From: a cyanobacterium PCC 7702
GTDB lineage: Bacteria > Cyanobacteriota > Cyanobacteriia > Cyanobacteriales > Nostocaceae
Direction: 5' to 3'
DNA length: 64,000 nucleotides
Assembly (NCBI GenBank): GCA_000332255.1
Contig: KB235926.1
Coordinates: 779,416 to 843,415 of the forward strand
In this document: one piece after another, positions 37,029 to 46,745 of the stretch
Layout: the number at the start of each line of letters is the position of its first letter
Numbering within the stretch: position 1 is the stretch's first letter
Translations under genes and position numbers: made by a program
The notes under the pieces: model-generated
Seen by the model: only the letters and a program-made list of their open reading frames with translations
Told to the model about the DNA's origin: nothing
Databases searched by the model: none

Positions 37029-37724
37029 GTGGCAAAAATTCAAGAAACAATTGTATTGAACTTATTAAAAGGTTTGCCTACAAGCATTGGTATTCAAATG
37101 CGAAATTTACTGTATCGGCAGCTATTTGCCACAATGGGCAAGTCAGTTTTTATTCAGTACGGCGTAGAATTCGTAGCACCTAGTTGCATTGAACTAGGAG
37201 ACAAAGTGGCAATTTTTCGAGGAGTTAATATTAATGCCAGCGGACATCAAAACAACAAAATCCACCTTGCAGATGAAGTTGTAATTGATTATGGAGTAGA
37301 CATCAGAGCATTGGTCAACACTTCTATTTATATAGATAAACGTACTTTTATTGGTCCTTACGTGTGTATTGCCGGTCCTGGAGATATTAAAATCGGTAAA
37401 GATTGTTTGATAGCAGCACATTCAGGCATATTCGCTAAGAATCATATTTATTCAGATCCAACTCAGCTAATAACATCCCAGGGCGTAACGTGCCAAGGAA
37501 TCGTCATCGAAGACGACTGTTGGCTAGGTTCGGGAGTGAAAGTATTGGATGGAGTTACCATTGGTAAAGGTAGCGTTGTCGGTGCAGGAGCGGTGGTGAC
37601 AAAAAACATCCCTCCCTTGTCTGTTGCTGCGGGCGTACCTGCGCGAGTAATAAAAAGCCGTCAGGACAAGGAATTTATCGATTCTCGATTACAAAGTATT
37701 GTCAAAAATATATCCAGATTTTAA
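37029..37724 (+). CDS. Hexapeptide-repeat (left-handed beta helix) acyltransferase
   Basis: The 231-residue product shows hexapeptide repeats from about residue 45 to 205 (for example LGDKVAIFRGVNINA, IGPYVCIAGPGDIKIGKDCLIA, IGKGSVVGAGAVV). The segment LGSGVKVLDGVTIGKGSVVGAGAVVTKNIP is typical of the LbH serine/maltose/nodulation acetyltransferase group, which adds acetyl groups to sugars in exported polysaccharides or glycolipids. The start is GTG at 37029 and lacks a clear ribosome-binding site; internal starts cannot be ruled out. Its stop codon overlaps the stop of the convergent HTH gene (TTAA at 37721-37724). Confidence 0.82.
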   Translation: MAKIQETIVLNLLKGLPTSIGIQMRNLLYRQLFATMGKSVFIQYGVEFVAPSCIELGDKVAIFRGVNINASGHQNNKIHLADEVVIDYGVDIRALVNTSIYIDKRTFIGPYVCIAGPGDIKIGKDCLIAAHSGIFAKNHIYSDPTQLITSQGVTCQGIVIEDDCWLGSGVKVLDGVTIGKGSVVGAGAVVTKNIPPLSVAAGVPARVIKSRQDKEFIDSRLQSIVKNISRF

Positions 37725-38380
37725 TTTCTACAAGGACTCACCTTGGCTTTATAAAGTAGCTTGTCTCCTTGACGGTAACCAGTGTAGCGCACTTTGACAA
37801 TTTCTCCTGTTTGAGCATTTCCGTCCATTAACTGGTGAAATCGAGGATCGTAGGGTAATTCTGCTCCTACCGGTGCGATCGCTTCTACTCCCCATTGTTG
37901 TAAAAGTTTTTCCAGAGGTTTTTCCACCAAGGGAAGTATATTGATAGCGGGTAGCTGGGGATTTTCCCGTGCTTTGCATGCAGCGGTGGGAAATTGTAAT
38001 AGTAAAGATTCCAGCAGTTGCAAACTTGATTGCTGAAACTGTTGTTGCAAAAGAGATTGCTGCTCGGAAAGCAAAAGTTGCAAGCGATCGCACTCTTTTT
38101 TTAAATTTATTATTTGTGATAACAATTCTGGCTCAGATGCAACTCGCTCTGGTACTGACGGTTGAGAAGAAAAAGTTGCTACAAATGCCTGCGGTGATAT
38201 CCGCAGGGCGCGCGCTAACTTCAGCGCTACATCTACCCGAATCTGTTCTACTCCCAACCGTCGCAACCGCAAAATCTGACGCTCGGAAACGCCAGCAGTA
38301 CGACTGAGTGCCCTCAAGCTGGAAACACCTGCTTGTTGCATCAAATCTTGTAACTTGAAAGTGAAATCGTTTTTGGACAT
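37721..38380 (-). CDS. HTH domain - coiled coil - GrpE-like C-terminal domain protein
   Basis: A 219-residue fusion. Residues 5-70 form a helix-turn-helix of the Cro/CI type (AGVSSLRALSRTAGVSERQILRL). Residues 80-135 are a Gln/Leu-rich coiled coil. Residues 165-215 resemble the beta domain of the nucleotide exchange factor GrpE: PVGAELPYDPRFHQLM...GEIVKVRYTGYRQGDKLLYKAKV aligns with the GrpE pattern G-x-x-x-DP-x-x-H and GY-x-x-x-x-x-x-R-x-A-x-V. A coiled coil before the beta domain is also the GrpE plan. It may couple DNA binding to Hsp70 (DnaK), but this is inference. The gene follows dps by 42 bases on the same strand. Confidence 0.75.
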   Translation of the reverse strand: MSKNDFTFKLQDLMQQAGVSSLRALSRTAGVSERQILRLRRLGVEQIRVDVALKLARALRISPQAFVATFSSQPSVPERVASEPELLSQIINLKKECDRLQLLLSEQQSLLQQQFQQSSLQLLESLLLQFPTAACKARENPQLPAINILPLVEKPLEKLLQQWGVEAIAPVGAELPYDPRFHQLMDGNAQTGEIVKVRYTGYRQGDKLLYKAKVSPCRN

Positions 38381-38422
38381 ATTTGCTAAATGGCGGGACT
38401 AGCTACTAACCATTAGCTATTT

Positions 38423-38911
38423 TTATTCTTCCAGCAAACTTCTCAACATCCAAGCAGTTTTTTCGTGTACTTGCATCCGCTGAGTTAATAAGTCGGCAGT
38501 GGGTTCGTCGTTTACTTGTTCTACGATGGGAAAAATAGAACGTGCAGTTCGCACCACAGCTTCCTGTCCTTCCACCAAAAGACGAATCATTTCTGTTGCT
38601 TTCGGAACTCCAGGAGTTTCGGGAATAGAACTGAGTTGGACGAATTCACTGTAAGTCCCGGGTGCTGGATAACCAAGAGCTCTAATACGTTCGGCTATTA
38701 AATCTACTGCCAAAGCTAGCTCTGTATACTGTTGCTCGAACATCAAATGTAAGGTTTGAAACATCGGTCCGGTGACATTCCAGTGAAAGCTATGAGTTTT
38801 GAGATACAGGGTGTAGGTGTCAGCTAATAAACGAGATAACCCTTGAGCAATTTTTGCTCTGCTAGCTTCGTCGATTCCAATATCGATGGGTAAAGATGTT
38901 TGAGTTTGCAT
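38423..38911 (-). CDS. dps: Dps-family DNA-protecting ferritin
   Basis: Dps proteins form dodecamers that oxidise and store iron and protect DNA from peroxide. The 162-residue product has the family signature: [13 protein letters not shown] with the ferroxidase His, followed by [23 protein letters not shown] providing the Asp/Glu ligands. It lacks the lysine-rich N-terminal tail of E. coli Dps. Start ATG at 38911. Its minus-strand neighbours are sulfiredoxin (52 bases upstream) and the HTH/GrpE-like gene (42 bases downstream), a likely oxidative-stress transcript. Confidence 0.93.
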   Translation of the reverse strand: MQTQTSLPIDIGIDEASRAKIAQGLSRLLADTYTLYLKTHSFHWNVTGPMFQTLHLMFEQQYTELALAVDLIAERIRALGYPAPGTYSEFVQLSSIPETPGVPKATEMIRLLVEGQEAVVRTARSIFPIVEQVNDEPTADLLTQRMQVHEKTAWMLRSLLEE

Positions 38912-38962
38912 AAGTCTTCAGTCTTGTTTGAAATTAATTAACGGTCACAACCAGCTACTTTC

Positions 38963-39226
38963 TTACGCCAAGTGCTTGCTCAACACGCTTTTAGGAGCTT
39001 TGCGGACTCGAGCTAGGATTGTTTGTTTCCCCAAACGCTGGCAAGCTTCATAACGGTGACATCCGGAAAATCCGTAATACTGTCCGTCCACTTCCAGAAC
39101 TTCTATGGGTTGTTGCTGTCCGATCTGGCGAATCGATTCCATTAACATTTCCACTTTTTTGGGATCGTTTTGGCGCGGTAGAGGACGTTTGATTTGGTTG
39201 ATAGGAATTTCTTGCACTCTCACCAT
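38963..39226 (-). CDS. srxA: Sulfiredoxin
   Basis: Sulfiredoxin uses ATP to reduce the over-oxidised (sulfinic) cysteine of 2-Cys peroxiredoxins. The 87-residue product is the ParB-fold enzyme with the active-site motif FSGCHRYEACQRLG, in which the single Cys of GCHR is catalytic and the neighbouring His/Arg hold ATP, and the N-terminal IPINQIKRPLPRQNDP. I chose the ATG at 39226, which has AAGGA eight bases upstream, over a 20-residue extension. It heads the srxA-dps-HTH/GrpE-like cluster. Confidence 0.88.
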   Translation of the reverse strand: MVRVQEIPINQIKRPLPRQNDPKKVEMLMESIRQIGQQQPIEVLEVDGQYYGFSGCHRYEACQRLGKQTILARVRKAPKSVLSKHLA

Positions 39227-39423
39227 GAGCTGTTTCCTTTTTGCTAGTTTCTCTTTAATCATAATCGTTATGACTTTAAATTGCAACTAATCTAATTGTA
39301 AAGGATTATGATGTTGCAAGAATCATTGGCAAACTATCGCCGCAAAGGAATTACACTACAAAGAAAATTTGTGGTCGAACCGAAACGGTACTTGTTTTTG
39401 CCAGCCGAATCAAGTGAATTACT

Positions 39424-41025
39424 ATGAAAATCTCGCTCTGGCGTTGTTCCTACACTGCACTAACAGCCTTTTGTTTGTTAGGACTGACAGTCGTATCCTA
39501 TTCCGACAAAACCACCAAAGATGTGGAACTACAAGTTGGAATAGTGCAGCGATTTGGGGATCGTCCTCAACAAAAGCTGCAATTAGAACCCGTGAAAGGC
39601 GATCGCTTGCGACTGGTATTTGCAGAGGGAAATCAGCAGCAAACCTTAGTGACCGATAATCCTGTCAAGCTGGAAGTGACGATGCAATCTTTAGCACAAC
39701 CAGCACTAGAGGAACAAGTAGTGCTAGGGACCTATCGCAGTTACGAAACAGCAGAAGACGAAGCGAAGAAATGGCGTGCTCAAGGAATAGAAGTAGAAAT
39801 AGCCCAACCAGAGCGTTGGCAAGTATGGGCAAAACGAGACGTTTACAACACTCCTTTACTGCGTAGGTTGTTATTAAAAAGCATCCAAGCTGCTGGTAAT
39901 AAAGTGGCATACGTGGATATAAAAATTCGGCGACAGATAGCGAAAGTCACCTGGAAAGTCAATGGGAAAGTTTATAGTCGCGATCGCCTGGAAATTAGCA
40001 GTAACAAAAATTTAATTCGAGTCAAAACAGGTAATAACTTAGAGAATACTAGTTTGTATGCCGGACGCATGCAATTGCAACCGAATGCCTACGGAAGTTT
40101 TACTCTCGTCAACAAAGTTCCCTTAGAAACTTATTTGCGTGGAGTAGTACCGCACGAGATTGGTACAAAAGTTCCACCAGCAGCATTAGAAGCACAAGCA
40201 ATTATCGCCCGCACCTACGCCCTGCAAAACCTGCAGAGATTTGCCATCGATAATTACCAATTGTGTGCAGATACTCACTGCCAAGTTTATTATGGTTTGA
40301 CAGGAGTAACACCCCAAACAGACCGGGCGATCGCAGCCACTGAAAACATGGTGTTAACTTACAAAAATCAGCTAGTAGATGCTCTTTATTCTTCGACAAC
40401 AGGCGGAGTTACAGCTGCATACAGCGACGTTTGGAATGGACAAGACCGCCCTTACCTACAACCAATAGTAGATGCTCCCGATCGACTTTGGAACCTGAAC
40501 AAGCAAAATCTAGCAGACGAAAATAACTTTAAGCAGTTTATCAAGCTGCGCAAAGGATTTAACGAAAGTGAGTGGGACACTTTTCGCTGGCGCAGGGAAA
40601 GCAGTCTAGAAGAGATAGCCAAAGGGTTGCAGAAATTTCTCAAAGTCAAAAACAGTCCCTACGCCAAATTTAAAGTTATCAAACAGATGAAGATAGTTGA
40701 GCGCAGTCGGAGCGGACGCATTCTCAAACTAGCAGTTAACACTGACATCGGGACATTTTATTTACACAAAGACGAAGTTCGCAGCGCCTTTTTCGCTCCT
40801 GTGAGCACCCTATTTTACCTAGAACCTGTCAAGAAGGACAAACCAGGACTGTGGGGATACGCTTTTGTAGGTGGTGGACTCGGACATGGAGTTGGTTTAA
40901 GTCAAACCGGCGCACAAAATTTAGCTAAGTTAGGTTGGTCTACTCAAAAGATACTGCAGTTTTACTATCCCGGTACTCAAATTCAAGCTTTCAACAATCA
41001 CATTAAGCTGGCGCACAAAAATTGA
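39424..41025 (+). CDS. SpoIID/LytB-domain protein, probably exported
   Basis: The 533-residue product begins with a short basic-hydrophobic segment (residues 1-25) like a signal peptide or anchor. The SpoIID domain spans about residues 200-520: PLETYLRGVVPHEI, PPAALEAQAIIARTYAL, and the late GGGLGHGVGLSQTGAQNLA. The family member SpoIID of Bacillus is a lytic transglycosylase acting on cell-wall glycan; here a role in peptidoglycan remodelling is likely. The N-terminal part (residues 30-190) resembles an SPOR-like module (YRSYETAEDEAKKWRAQGIEVEIAQPERWQV...), although I cannot be certain. Start ATG at 39424. Confidence 0.82.
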   Translation: MKISLWRCSYTALTAFCLLGLTVVSYSDKTTKDVELQVGIVQRFGDRPQQKLQLEPVKGDRLRLVFAEGNQQQTLVTDNPVKLEVTMQSLAQPALEEQVVLGTYRSYETAEDEAKKWRAQGIEVEIAQPERWQVWAKRDVYNTPLLRRLLLKSIQAAGNKVAYVDIKIRRQIAKVTWKVNGKVYSRDRLEISSNKNLIRVKTGNNLENTSLYAGRMQLQPNAYGSFTLVNKVPLETYLRGVVPHEIGTKVPPAALEAQAIIARTYALQNLQRFAIDNYQLCADTHCQVYYGLTGVTPQTDRAIAATENMVLTYKNQLVDALYSSTTGGVTAAYSDVWNGQDRPYLQPIVDAPDRLWNLNKQNLADENNFKQFIKLRKGFNESEWDTFRWRRESSLEEIAKGLQKFLKVKNSPYAKFKVIKQMKIVERSRSGRILKLAVNTDIGTFYLHKDEVRSAFFAPVSTLFYLEPVKKDKPGLWGYAFVGGGLGHGVGLSQTGAQNLAKLGWSTQKILQFYYPGTQIQAFNNHIKLAHKN

Positions 41026-41260
41026 ACTTGACGGATAATTGCATGCAACGCCCTTATTTCTCAACAGCACTTCCGCTGTCAACCAGAGCGATAAAGCAGG
41101 AACACAAATAGCTGCGCTCCTGCCTATGATATAAATTAGACGTTCTACAAATTAGTTTTGAAAGCAGACACAAACGAGGAAGAAATTTCTCTAACTGTGC
41201 GCTGCTTTTTTGTCTGAACTATCTCCACGTCAGAGATAGGTGTGTAAGGTGCGGAAATTT

Positions 41261-41931
<671 letters not shown>

Positions 41932-42918
41932 ATGGAAAAGGCAAAACTGCGGGTAGGTTTGGTCGGTACTGGGTATGTAGCAAAGCAAAGAGCAGATGCG
42001 CTGCGGCGTGACGGACGGGTAGATTTAGTCGGCGTTGCTGGTCATACTCAGGAAAAAACCGAAGCCTTTGCTAGGAATTTCCACTGTCCGGTAGTATTTT
42101 CCTCTTGGCAAGAACTAGTAGCAAAAGATGATGTAGACCTGGTCGCGATTTGCACTATTAACCGAGATCACGGCGCGATCGCCAAAGCTGCCTTGTCTCG
42201 TGGTAAACACGTAATAATGGAGTATCCTTTATCGCTAGAAGTAGCGGAAGCAGAAGAACTGGTGAGCTTGGCAAAAACCCAAAATAAACTCCTGCACGTA
42301 GAACACATAGAGCTTTTAGGAGGATGGCATCAAGCCCTCAAGCAACACCTCTCCAAAGTAGGTAATATATTTTACGTTCGCTACAACACCATCAAACCCG
42401 AGAACCCCGCACCCCGGAAATGGACTTACAACCACGACTACTTTGGATTTCCGCTTTTGGGAGCACTTTCACGACTACACCGTCTTGTCGATTTATTCGG
42501 TAAAGTTTTGACTGTAAACTGTCACAACCGCTTTTGGGCAACAGAAACAGATTATTATCAAAGTTGTTTGTGCGTAGCCCAACTATCCTTCCACAGCGGA
42601 CTGCTAGCACAAGTAATTTATGCAAAAGGCGAAACCCTTTGGCAAGCAGAACGCAAGTTCGAAGTTTATGGCGACGGTGGCGGATTGTTGTTCAATGGCG
42701 ACACAGCAATTTTCGTCAAAGGAAAAGGAGAAACCACACCAATAGAAATTGGTAGTCGTCAGGGATTATTCGCCAAAGACACAGCTATAGTATTGGACCA
42801 TCTTTTTCACGGTAGTCCCCTATACGTTACCCCAGAAGAAAGCTTGTACACCCTCAAGGTAGGAGATGCAGCAAGGCGTTCCGCAGAAACAGGACTAACC
42901 GTAGTAGTTGAAGATTAG
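41932..42918 (+). CDS. bvdR: Biliverdin reductase-type Gfo/Idh/MocA oxidoreductase
   Basis: The 328-residue product has an N-terminal Rossmann fold (VGLVGTGYVAKQRADALRRD) and the EYPLSL motif that replaces the usual EKP of the Gfo/Idh/MocA family. Several blocks match my recollection of the biliverdin reductase of Synechocystis: LLHVEHIELLGG, NPAPRKWTYNHDYFGFPLLGALSR, and DLFG...RFW. The enzyme reduces biliverdin IX-alpha to bilirubin with NADPH and is linked to phycobilisome pigment balance. Start ATG at 41932. It is followed by map, 200 bases downstream. Confidence 0.88.
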   Translation: MEKAKLRVGLVGTGYVAKQRADALRRDGRVDLVGVAGHTQEKTEAFARNFHCPVVFSSWQELVAKDDVDLVAICTINRDHGAIAKAALSRGKHVIMEYPLSLEVAEAEELVSLAKTQNKLLHVEHIELLGGWHQALKQHLSKVGNIFYVRYNTIKPENPAPRKWTYNHDYFGFPLLGALSRLHRLVDLFGKVLTVNCHNRFWATETDYYQSCLCVAQLSFHSGLLAQVIYAKGETLWQAERKFEVYGDGGGLLFNGDTAIFVKGKGETTPIEIGSRQGLFAKDTAIVLDHLFHGSPLYVTPEESLYTLKVGDAARRSAETGLTVVVED

Positions 42919-43118
42919 CACTTACCCGCAGATGATATTGCCAAGCTAGCTACAATACTAGCAGTGGTAAAATTACTTCAGCAAAAGCCACTATAGTTTG
43001 CAAGAAATTTGATCGACTGAAACCGCAAAGCGCAAAAACTCGAGTGTAAGTAAGCATGAAAATTTGCATTTGTATATCTTTTGCGAAAACACGTAGCTGA
43101 TTTTCCAGAAAAGATTTC

Positions 43119-43895
43119 ATGAATAAGCAACAAACGATTGTTATATTATCTAAAAGAGAACTAGAAAAAATGCGCAAAGCCGGACGCCTGGCAGCTAAAT
43201 TATTACAACACCTCGAACCGATGGTAAAGCCAGGAGTCAGCACCTTGGAGCTAAATAATGAAGCAGAACGGTGGACACAAGCCCATGGAGCTAAAAGCGC
43301 ACCTCTAGGCTATAAAGGCTATCCCAAGTCAATTTGTACCAGTGTCAATGAGGTAGTTTGTCACGGTATTCCCAGCGCCAAGCAAATCCTCAAAGATGGC
43401 GACATTATTAATATCGACGTCACCTTGATTGTAGACGGCTACCACGGCGATACATCCAAAACCTTCTTCGTTGGTACTCCCTCTCCAATAGCAAAAAAAC
43501 TTGTGGAAGTAACAAAAGAATGTTGCACAAGAGGTATCGCCCAAGTTAAACCCGGAGCACGTATCGGAGATATTGGTGCTGCCATACAAGAATACGCTGA
43601 AGCACAAGGTTTCTCAGTAGTGAGAGACTTTGTAGGACACGGAATCAGCAACGTTTTCCATACCGCACCAGACATACCTCATTACGGCACCCGTGGCAAA
43701 GGTAGAATGCTCAGACCCGGTATGGTATTTACTATTGAGCCCATGATTAATGAAGGAACTTGGGAAGTAGAAATTCTAGCTGATGGATGGACAGCTGTAA
43801 CGCGCGATCGCAAACTTTCGGCCCAATTCGAACATACTGTAGCTGTAACAGAAGATGGCGTAGAAATCCTGACCCTACCAGAAGAGGAAACCTAA
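43119..43895 (+). CDS. map: Type I methionine aminopeptidase
   Basis: It removes the initiator Met from nascent proteins. The 258-residue product has the five metal ligands: Asp in INIDVTLIVDG, Asp in GYHGDTSKTF, His in GHGISNVFH, Glu in FTIEPMINEG and Glu in QFEHTVAVTEDG. The substrate-pocket region CHGIPS is present. It has the normal bacterial length, with no SH3-like extension. Start ATG at 43119. A nested-palindrome repeat follows the gene. Confidence 0.95.
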   Translation: MNKQQTIVILSKRELEKMRKAGRLAAKLLQHLEPMVKPGVSTLELNNEAERWTQAHGAKSAPLGYKGYPKSICTSVNEVVCHGIPSAKQILKDGDIINIDVTLIVDGYHGDTSKTFFVGTPSPIAKKLVEVTKECCTRGIAQVKPGARIGDIGAAIQEYAEAQGFSVVRDFVGHGISNVFHTAPDIPHYGTRGKGRMLRPGMVFTIEPMINEGTWEVEILADGWTAVTRDRKLSAQFEHTVAVTEDGVEILTLPEEET

Positions 43896-43916
43896 TACTC
43901 GCTGTTGTAGGCTTTA

Positions 43917-43972
43917 GTAGTAAGCGATTTATCGCTTCATCCTCGGAGATTAAGGGCTAAAGCCCTCACTAC
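43917..43972. repeat. Dispersed nested-palindrome repeat, copy 2 (best preserved)
   Basis: Outer arms GTAGT (43917-43921) and ACTAC (43968-43972) enclose two perfect inner hairpins, AAGCGATTTATCGCTT and AGGGCTAAAGCCCT, giving a three-way-junction shape. It fills the gap between the convergent map and pentapeptide genes. Confidence 0.75.
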
Positions 43973-43991
43973 GAGCGATTCCAAGGGCTAG

Positions 43992-45344
43992 CTATTTTCC
44001 TAATTTATTGGGAATACCTTCACAACCGCCAGGAATCGTGCTTCTGGTTTTTTCACCACCCCAAGCACAGCAGTAATAGCGATTAGCTTCTGACAGGCGC
44101 TGGACGTTAGTAAAGTCCGCATTTTCTACTACCGCACCGGTATGTTCGCCTGTTTCATAGTTTGGTGGATGCTTGCGACTGCGAGGTGAGGCTGTTTCTA
44201 GACTTCCGTAAAACAGGAGAACGCCATGGAGGTCAGCACCGCTGAGATTAGCGTCATACAAAATTGCACGGGAAAGATTCGCTTTTACTAAATCAGCATT
44301 GCTAAAATTGGTGCGGACAAGATTAGCTTCACTCAAGTCCGTCCAACGCAAATCTGTACCGGAAAGGTCTGCACCTGCAAGCATTACCCCTAAATCAATT
44401 ACACGGACTCCATTAATCCGATCTTCACAATAACCCCCAGCACCATCCAGAATAGCTCGACCAAGGAGGCGATCGCGTTTTAGGGGTGTCAGCAATTTAG
44501 AACGAGATAAAAAGCGCAGTATTTTTGCTTTGCCACTACCATCTACACTGCTTAAAATCGCAGCCGTACGACCTTCTGCAAGTAGCCTTTCTTGAGGCCA
44601 ATCTTCTAATAATCCCTCTTCATCCAGTACTAAGTCAGAAATTCCTTGAAAATAGGAATCAATGGTTTGCTGCTGGGTAATAATGTTTTGTTGCACTGTC
44701 AGCAAGTTTTGCTGAATTGTCAAGTCCTTGGAAATAATATACTGGCGCCAAGCTATATACACGGCGACGATCGCAATTAGAATTTGTCCTAAAGCACCAA
44801 ACCACTCCGCTAGCGTTCCCGAAGCTTCCCAGTTAACCGTGCGTCCGATCGCCAGGAGACGATCGCCTACCCCGGTGAATCTCACCAAGCCAACGATCGT
44901 AGCTAATACTCCCAAAAAAGCAACTACTAAAGCTCTTTCTTGAGGAGCAAACCACTCATCTACAACTTCTTGCCACCAAGGCAAAATTATGGCTACAGAT
45001 AGCAGCAAAGCTACCAATGTTCCCACAATACCGACGAGCCAATTGTCGATGGCTATTCCTGTAAAAATTGTCGCGATCGCCACCAGAATCAACAACAATG
45101 CTCTGGGTTTGACGCTTACAACTTGACCCAAACGATGCTTCCCCGTAGTAGAGCGTGCTTGTTGTAGAGCAGCAGTGTTTTGCGGAGACTGCAAAGAAGC
45201 GATCGCCGCTAACGTCTGTTGCATGGTCAGTTCGTTTGCAGTTAGACCGTCTGCAGGTGTTTGCTCAAAGTCATCTGGCTGTAAGCTCTCCTTAGAAACA
45301 GCATCCGGGTTTGGAACTTGCGAAGAATTGGAATCAATGGACAT
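43992..45344 (-). CDS. Membrane protein with pentapeptide repeats
   Basis: The 450-residue product has a polar N terminus (1-75), three to four membrane segments (about residues 83-100, 105-130, 138-160 and 180-200), a Gln-rich coiled stretch (IQQNLLTVQQNIITQQQT) and a C-terminal pentapeptide block (about 325-385; LAGADLSGTDLRWTDLSEANLVRTNFSNADLVKANLS), which folds as a right-handed beta helix. Its job is unknown; such proteins often organise complexes at the membrane. Start ATG at 45344. Base composition resembles its neighbours. Confidence 0.8.
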   Translation of the reverse strand: MSIDSNSSQVPNPDAVSKESLQPDDFEQTPADGLTANELTMQQTLAAIASLQSPQNTAALQQARSTTGKHRLGQVVSVKPRALLLILVAIATIFTGIAIDNWLVGIVGTLVALLLSVAIILPWWQEVVDEWFAPQERALVVAFLGVLATIVGLVRFTGVGDRLLAIGRTVNWEASGTLAEWFGALGQILIAIVAVYIAWRQYIISKDLTIQQNLLTVQQNIITQQQTIDSYFQGISDLVLDEEGLLEDWPQERLLAEGRTAAILSSVDGSGKAKILRFLSRSKLLTPLKRDRLLGRAILDGAGGYCEDRINGVRVIDLGVMLAGADLSGTDLRWTDLSEANLVRTNFSNADLVKANLSRAILYDANLSGADLHGVLLFYGSLETASPRSRKHPPNYETGEHTGAVVENADFTNVQRLSEANRYYCCAWGGEKTRSTIPGGCEGIPNKLGK

Positions 45345-45716
45345 GACTGTATTTTGTCACCAGCACTTTCGGATCGATAGCTAGCTAGCTGTTTATATTA
45401 GCTGTCCCAAGTTATAAAAGGTAGAAATTTCCTAAATTCATTTTCCGGAAGTACCAATAGCTGGCTCCTACCAAGTCTCGACAAGCATCTGTGTCACCTG
45501 AAATTACATCTTATTATTAAATTTCTATCTTTTTTTTATTTTATTTATACACTTGTTGAAAACAATTACAAGTAAAAATTTTTATAACTGACTTATTATG
45601 ATATAATGCATCCTCGGAAAAATATTTAGAAAAATTCTAACTCAACCAAACTAATTGATAAAAAATAGAAGATTGTTTTACAATACTTAAAAATAAAAAA
45701 AAGCTTGAAATAGCGA
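45345..45716. other. 372-base AT-rich divergent region
   Basis: It separates the pentapeptide gene from the TPR lipoprotein gene. The sequence is AT-rich without a clear promoter motif or repeat beyond a short tagctagctagc run near 45380. Confidence 0.4.
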
Positions 45717-45728
45717 GTGTTGCAAAAC

Positions 45729-46484
45729 ATGGTCTATTGGCGTTTATTGGTTGCCTCTAGTTGCCTTAGTTTCCTAATATCAGGATGCGGCAACGTGGCA
45801 AATTCAGCTGCTAAAGATAGCAAGCAAGTAGTACAGGAAATCAACGTAGCCCAGTTCATTTCCGAAGCACAAATAACCAAAAAAGCAGAATATTTTTTTC
45901 ATCAAGGTAATATTTTTTTAAATTCCCATCGTTACGAAGAAGCTATAAGAAATTTTAATAAAGCAGTAAGCATCAAACCTCAACTAGCAGAAGGTTGGAT
46001 TAATCGGGGTAATGCTTTAACAGCTTTACAACGCTATCAAGAAGCTTTAGTATCATACGAAAAAGCGATCGCTATTAAACCAAATAGAGATGAAGCCTGG
46101 TACAATCGAGGAAACATCCTAAGCAAAATGCGACGCTACCAAGAAGCAATAGCATCTTACGATAAAGCGATCGCTATTAAGCCCAATAAGTATGAAGCTT
46201 GGATTAACCGAGGCATTGCACTCACAAAATTACAACGCTACCAAGAAGCAATAGCATCTTACGATAAAGCGATCGCTATTAAACCTAACAAACATCTTGC
46301 ATACTACAATAAAGCTTGTACCTATGCTTTGCAAAATAATATAAAGTTAACTATTGAAAACCTGGAAAAAGCAATCAAATTTAATCCTGATAAATACGCA
46401 AAGATAGCAAGAACCGATCCAGATTTTCATAAAGTACGTGACAACAAAAAATTTCAAGCCTTACTGCAGGTAACGTCAAAATAA
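45729..46484 (+). CDS. TPR-repeat lipoprotein
   Basis: The 251-residue protein starts with a lipoprotein signal (LISGC with Cys20 the lipidated residue from the ATG at 45729). Residues about 60-230 are tetratricopeptide repeats of 34 residues: YEEAIRNFNKAVSIKPQLAE, YQEALVSYEKAIAIKP, and two nearly identical copies of YQEAIASYDKAIAIKPNK. TPR proteins act as protein-binding scaffolds; this one would be at the membrane surface. A GTG at 45717 is an alternative start. No clear ribosome-binding site is seen. Confidence 0.8.
   Translation: MVYWRLLVASSCLSFLISGCGNVANSAAKDSKQVVQEINVAQFISEAQITKKAEYFFHQGNIFLNSHRYEEAIRNFNKAVSIKPQLAEGWINRGNALTALQRYQEALVSYEKAIAIKPNRDEAWYNRGNILSKMRRYQEAIASYDKAIAIKPNKYEAWINRGIALTKLQRYQEAIASYDKAIAIKPNKHLAYYNKACTYALQNNIKLTIENLEKAIKFNPDKYAKIARTDPDFHKVRDNKKFQALLQVTSK
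46134..46282. repeat. 47-base exact direct repeat, 102-base period, in the TPR gene
   Basis: 46134-46180 and 46236-46282 are identical and lie 102 bases apart (34 codons, one TPR unit). Each contains a HIP1 site GCGATCGC. The upstream unit at about 46032 is a diverged third copy that keeps the HIP1 site. Confidence 0.85.
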
Positions 46485-46595
46485 TACTTTCACTTTCTAA
46501 CCCTCACTTCAATTCTAAAAATTTGCCAATTCTCAAACAACAATAATAAGAAGGAAAATAAAGTTTATCACTCATCTTTTTCACCTTAAGTTTAA

Positions 46596-46655
46596 GTTCG
46601 TAGTCAGGGATTTAAGCCCTAAAAGCTTGTAGATGAGGGTGAAAAACCCAACTGT
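46596..46655. repeat. Dispersed nested-palindrome repeat, degenerate copy 3
   Basis: The left arm GTTCGTAGT matches copy 1. Inner arms AGGGATTTAAGCCCT and GGGTGAAAAACCC can fold. The right arm is eroded. Confidence 0.45.
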
Positions 46656-46745
46656 ATTTTTCCTATCCAAATTCAAGGATTTCATCAGGTAATTACTATA
46701 AAATAAATTATATAAAACTTAAATTTTTTTAGAAAAATATTCTAT

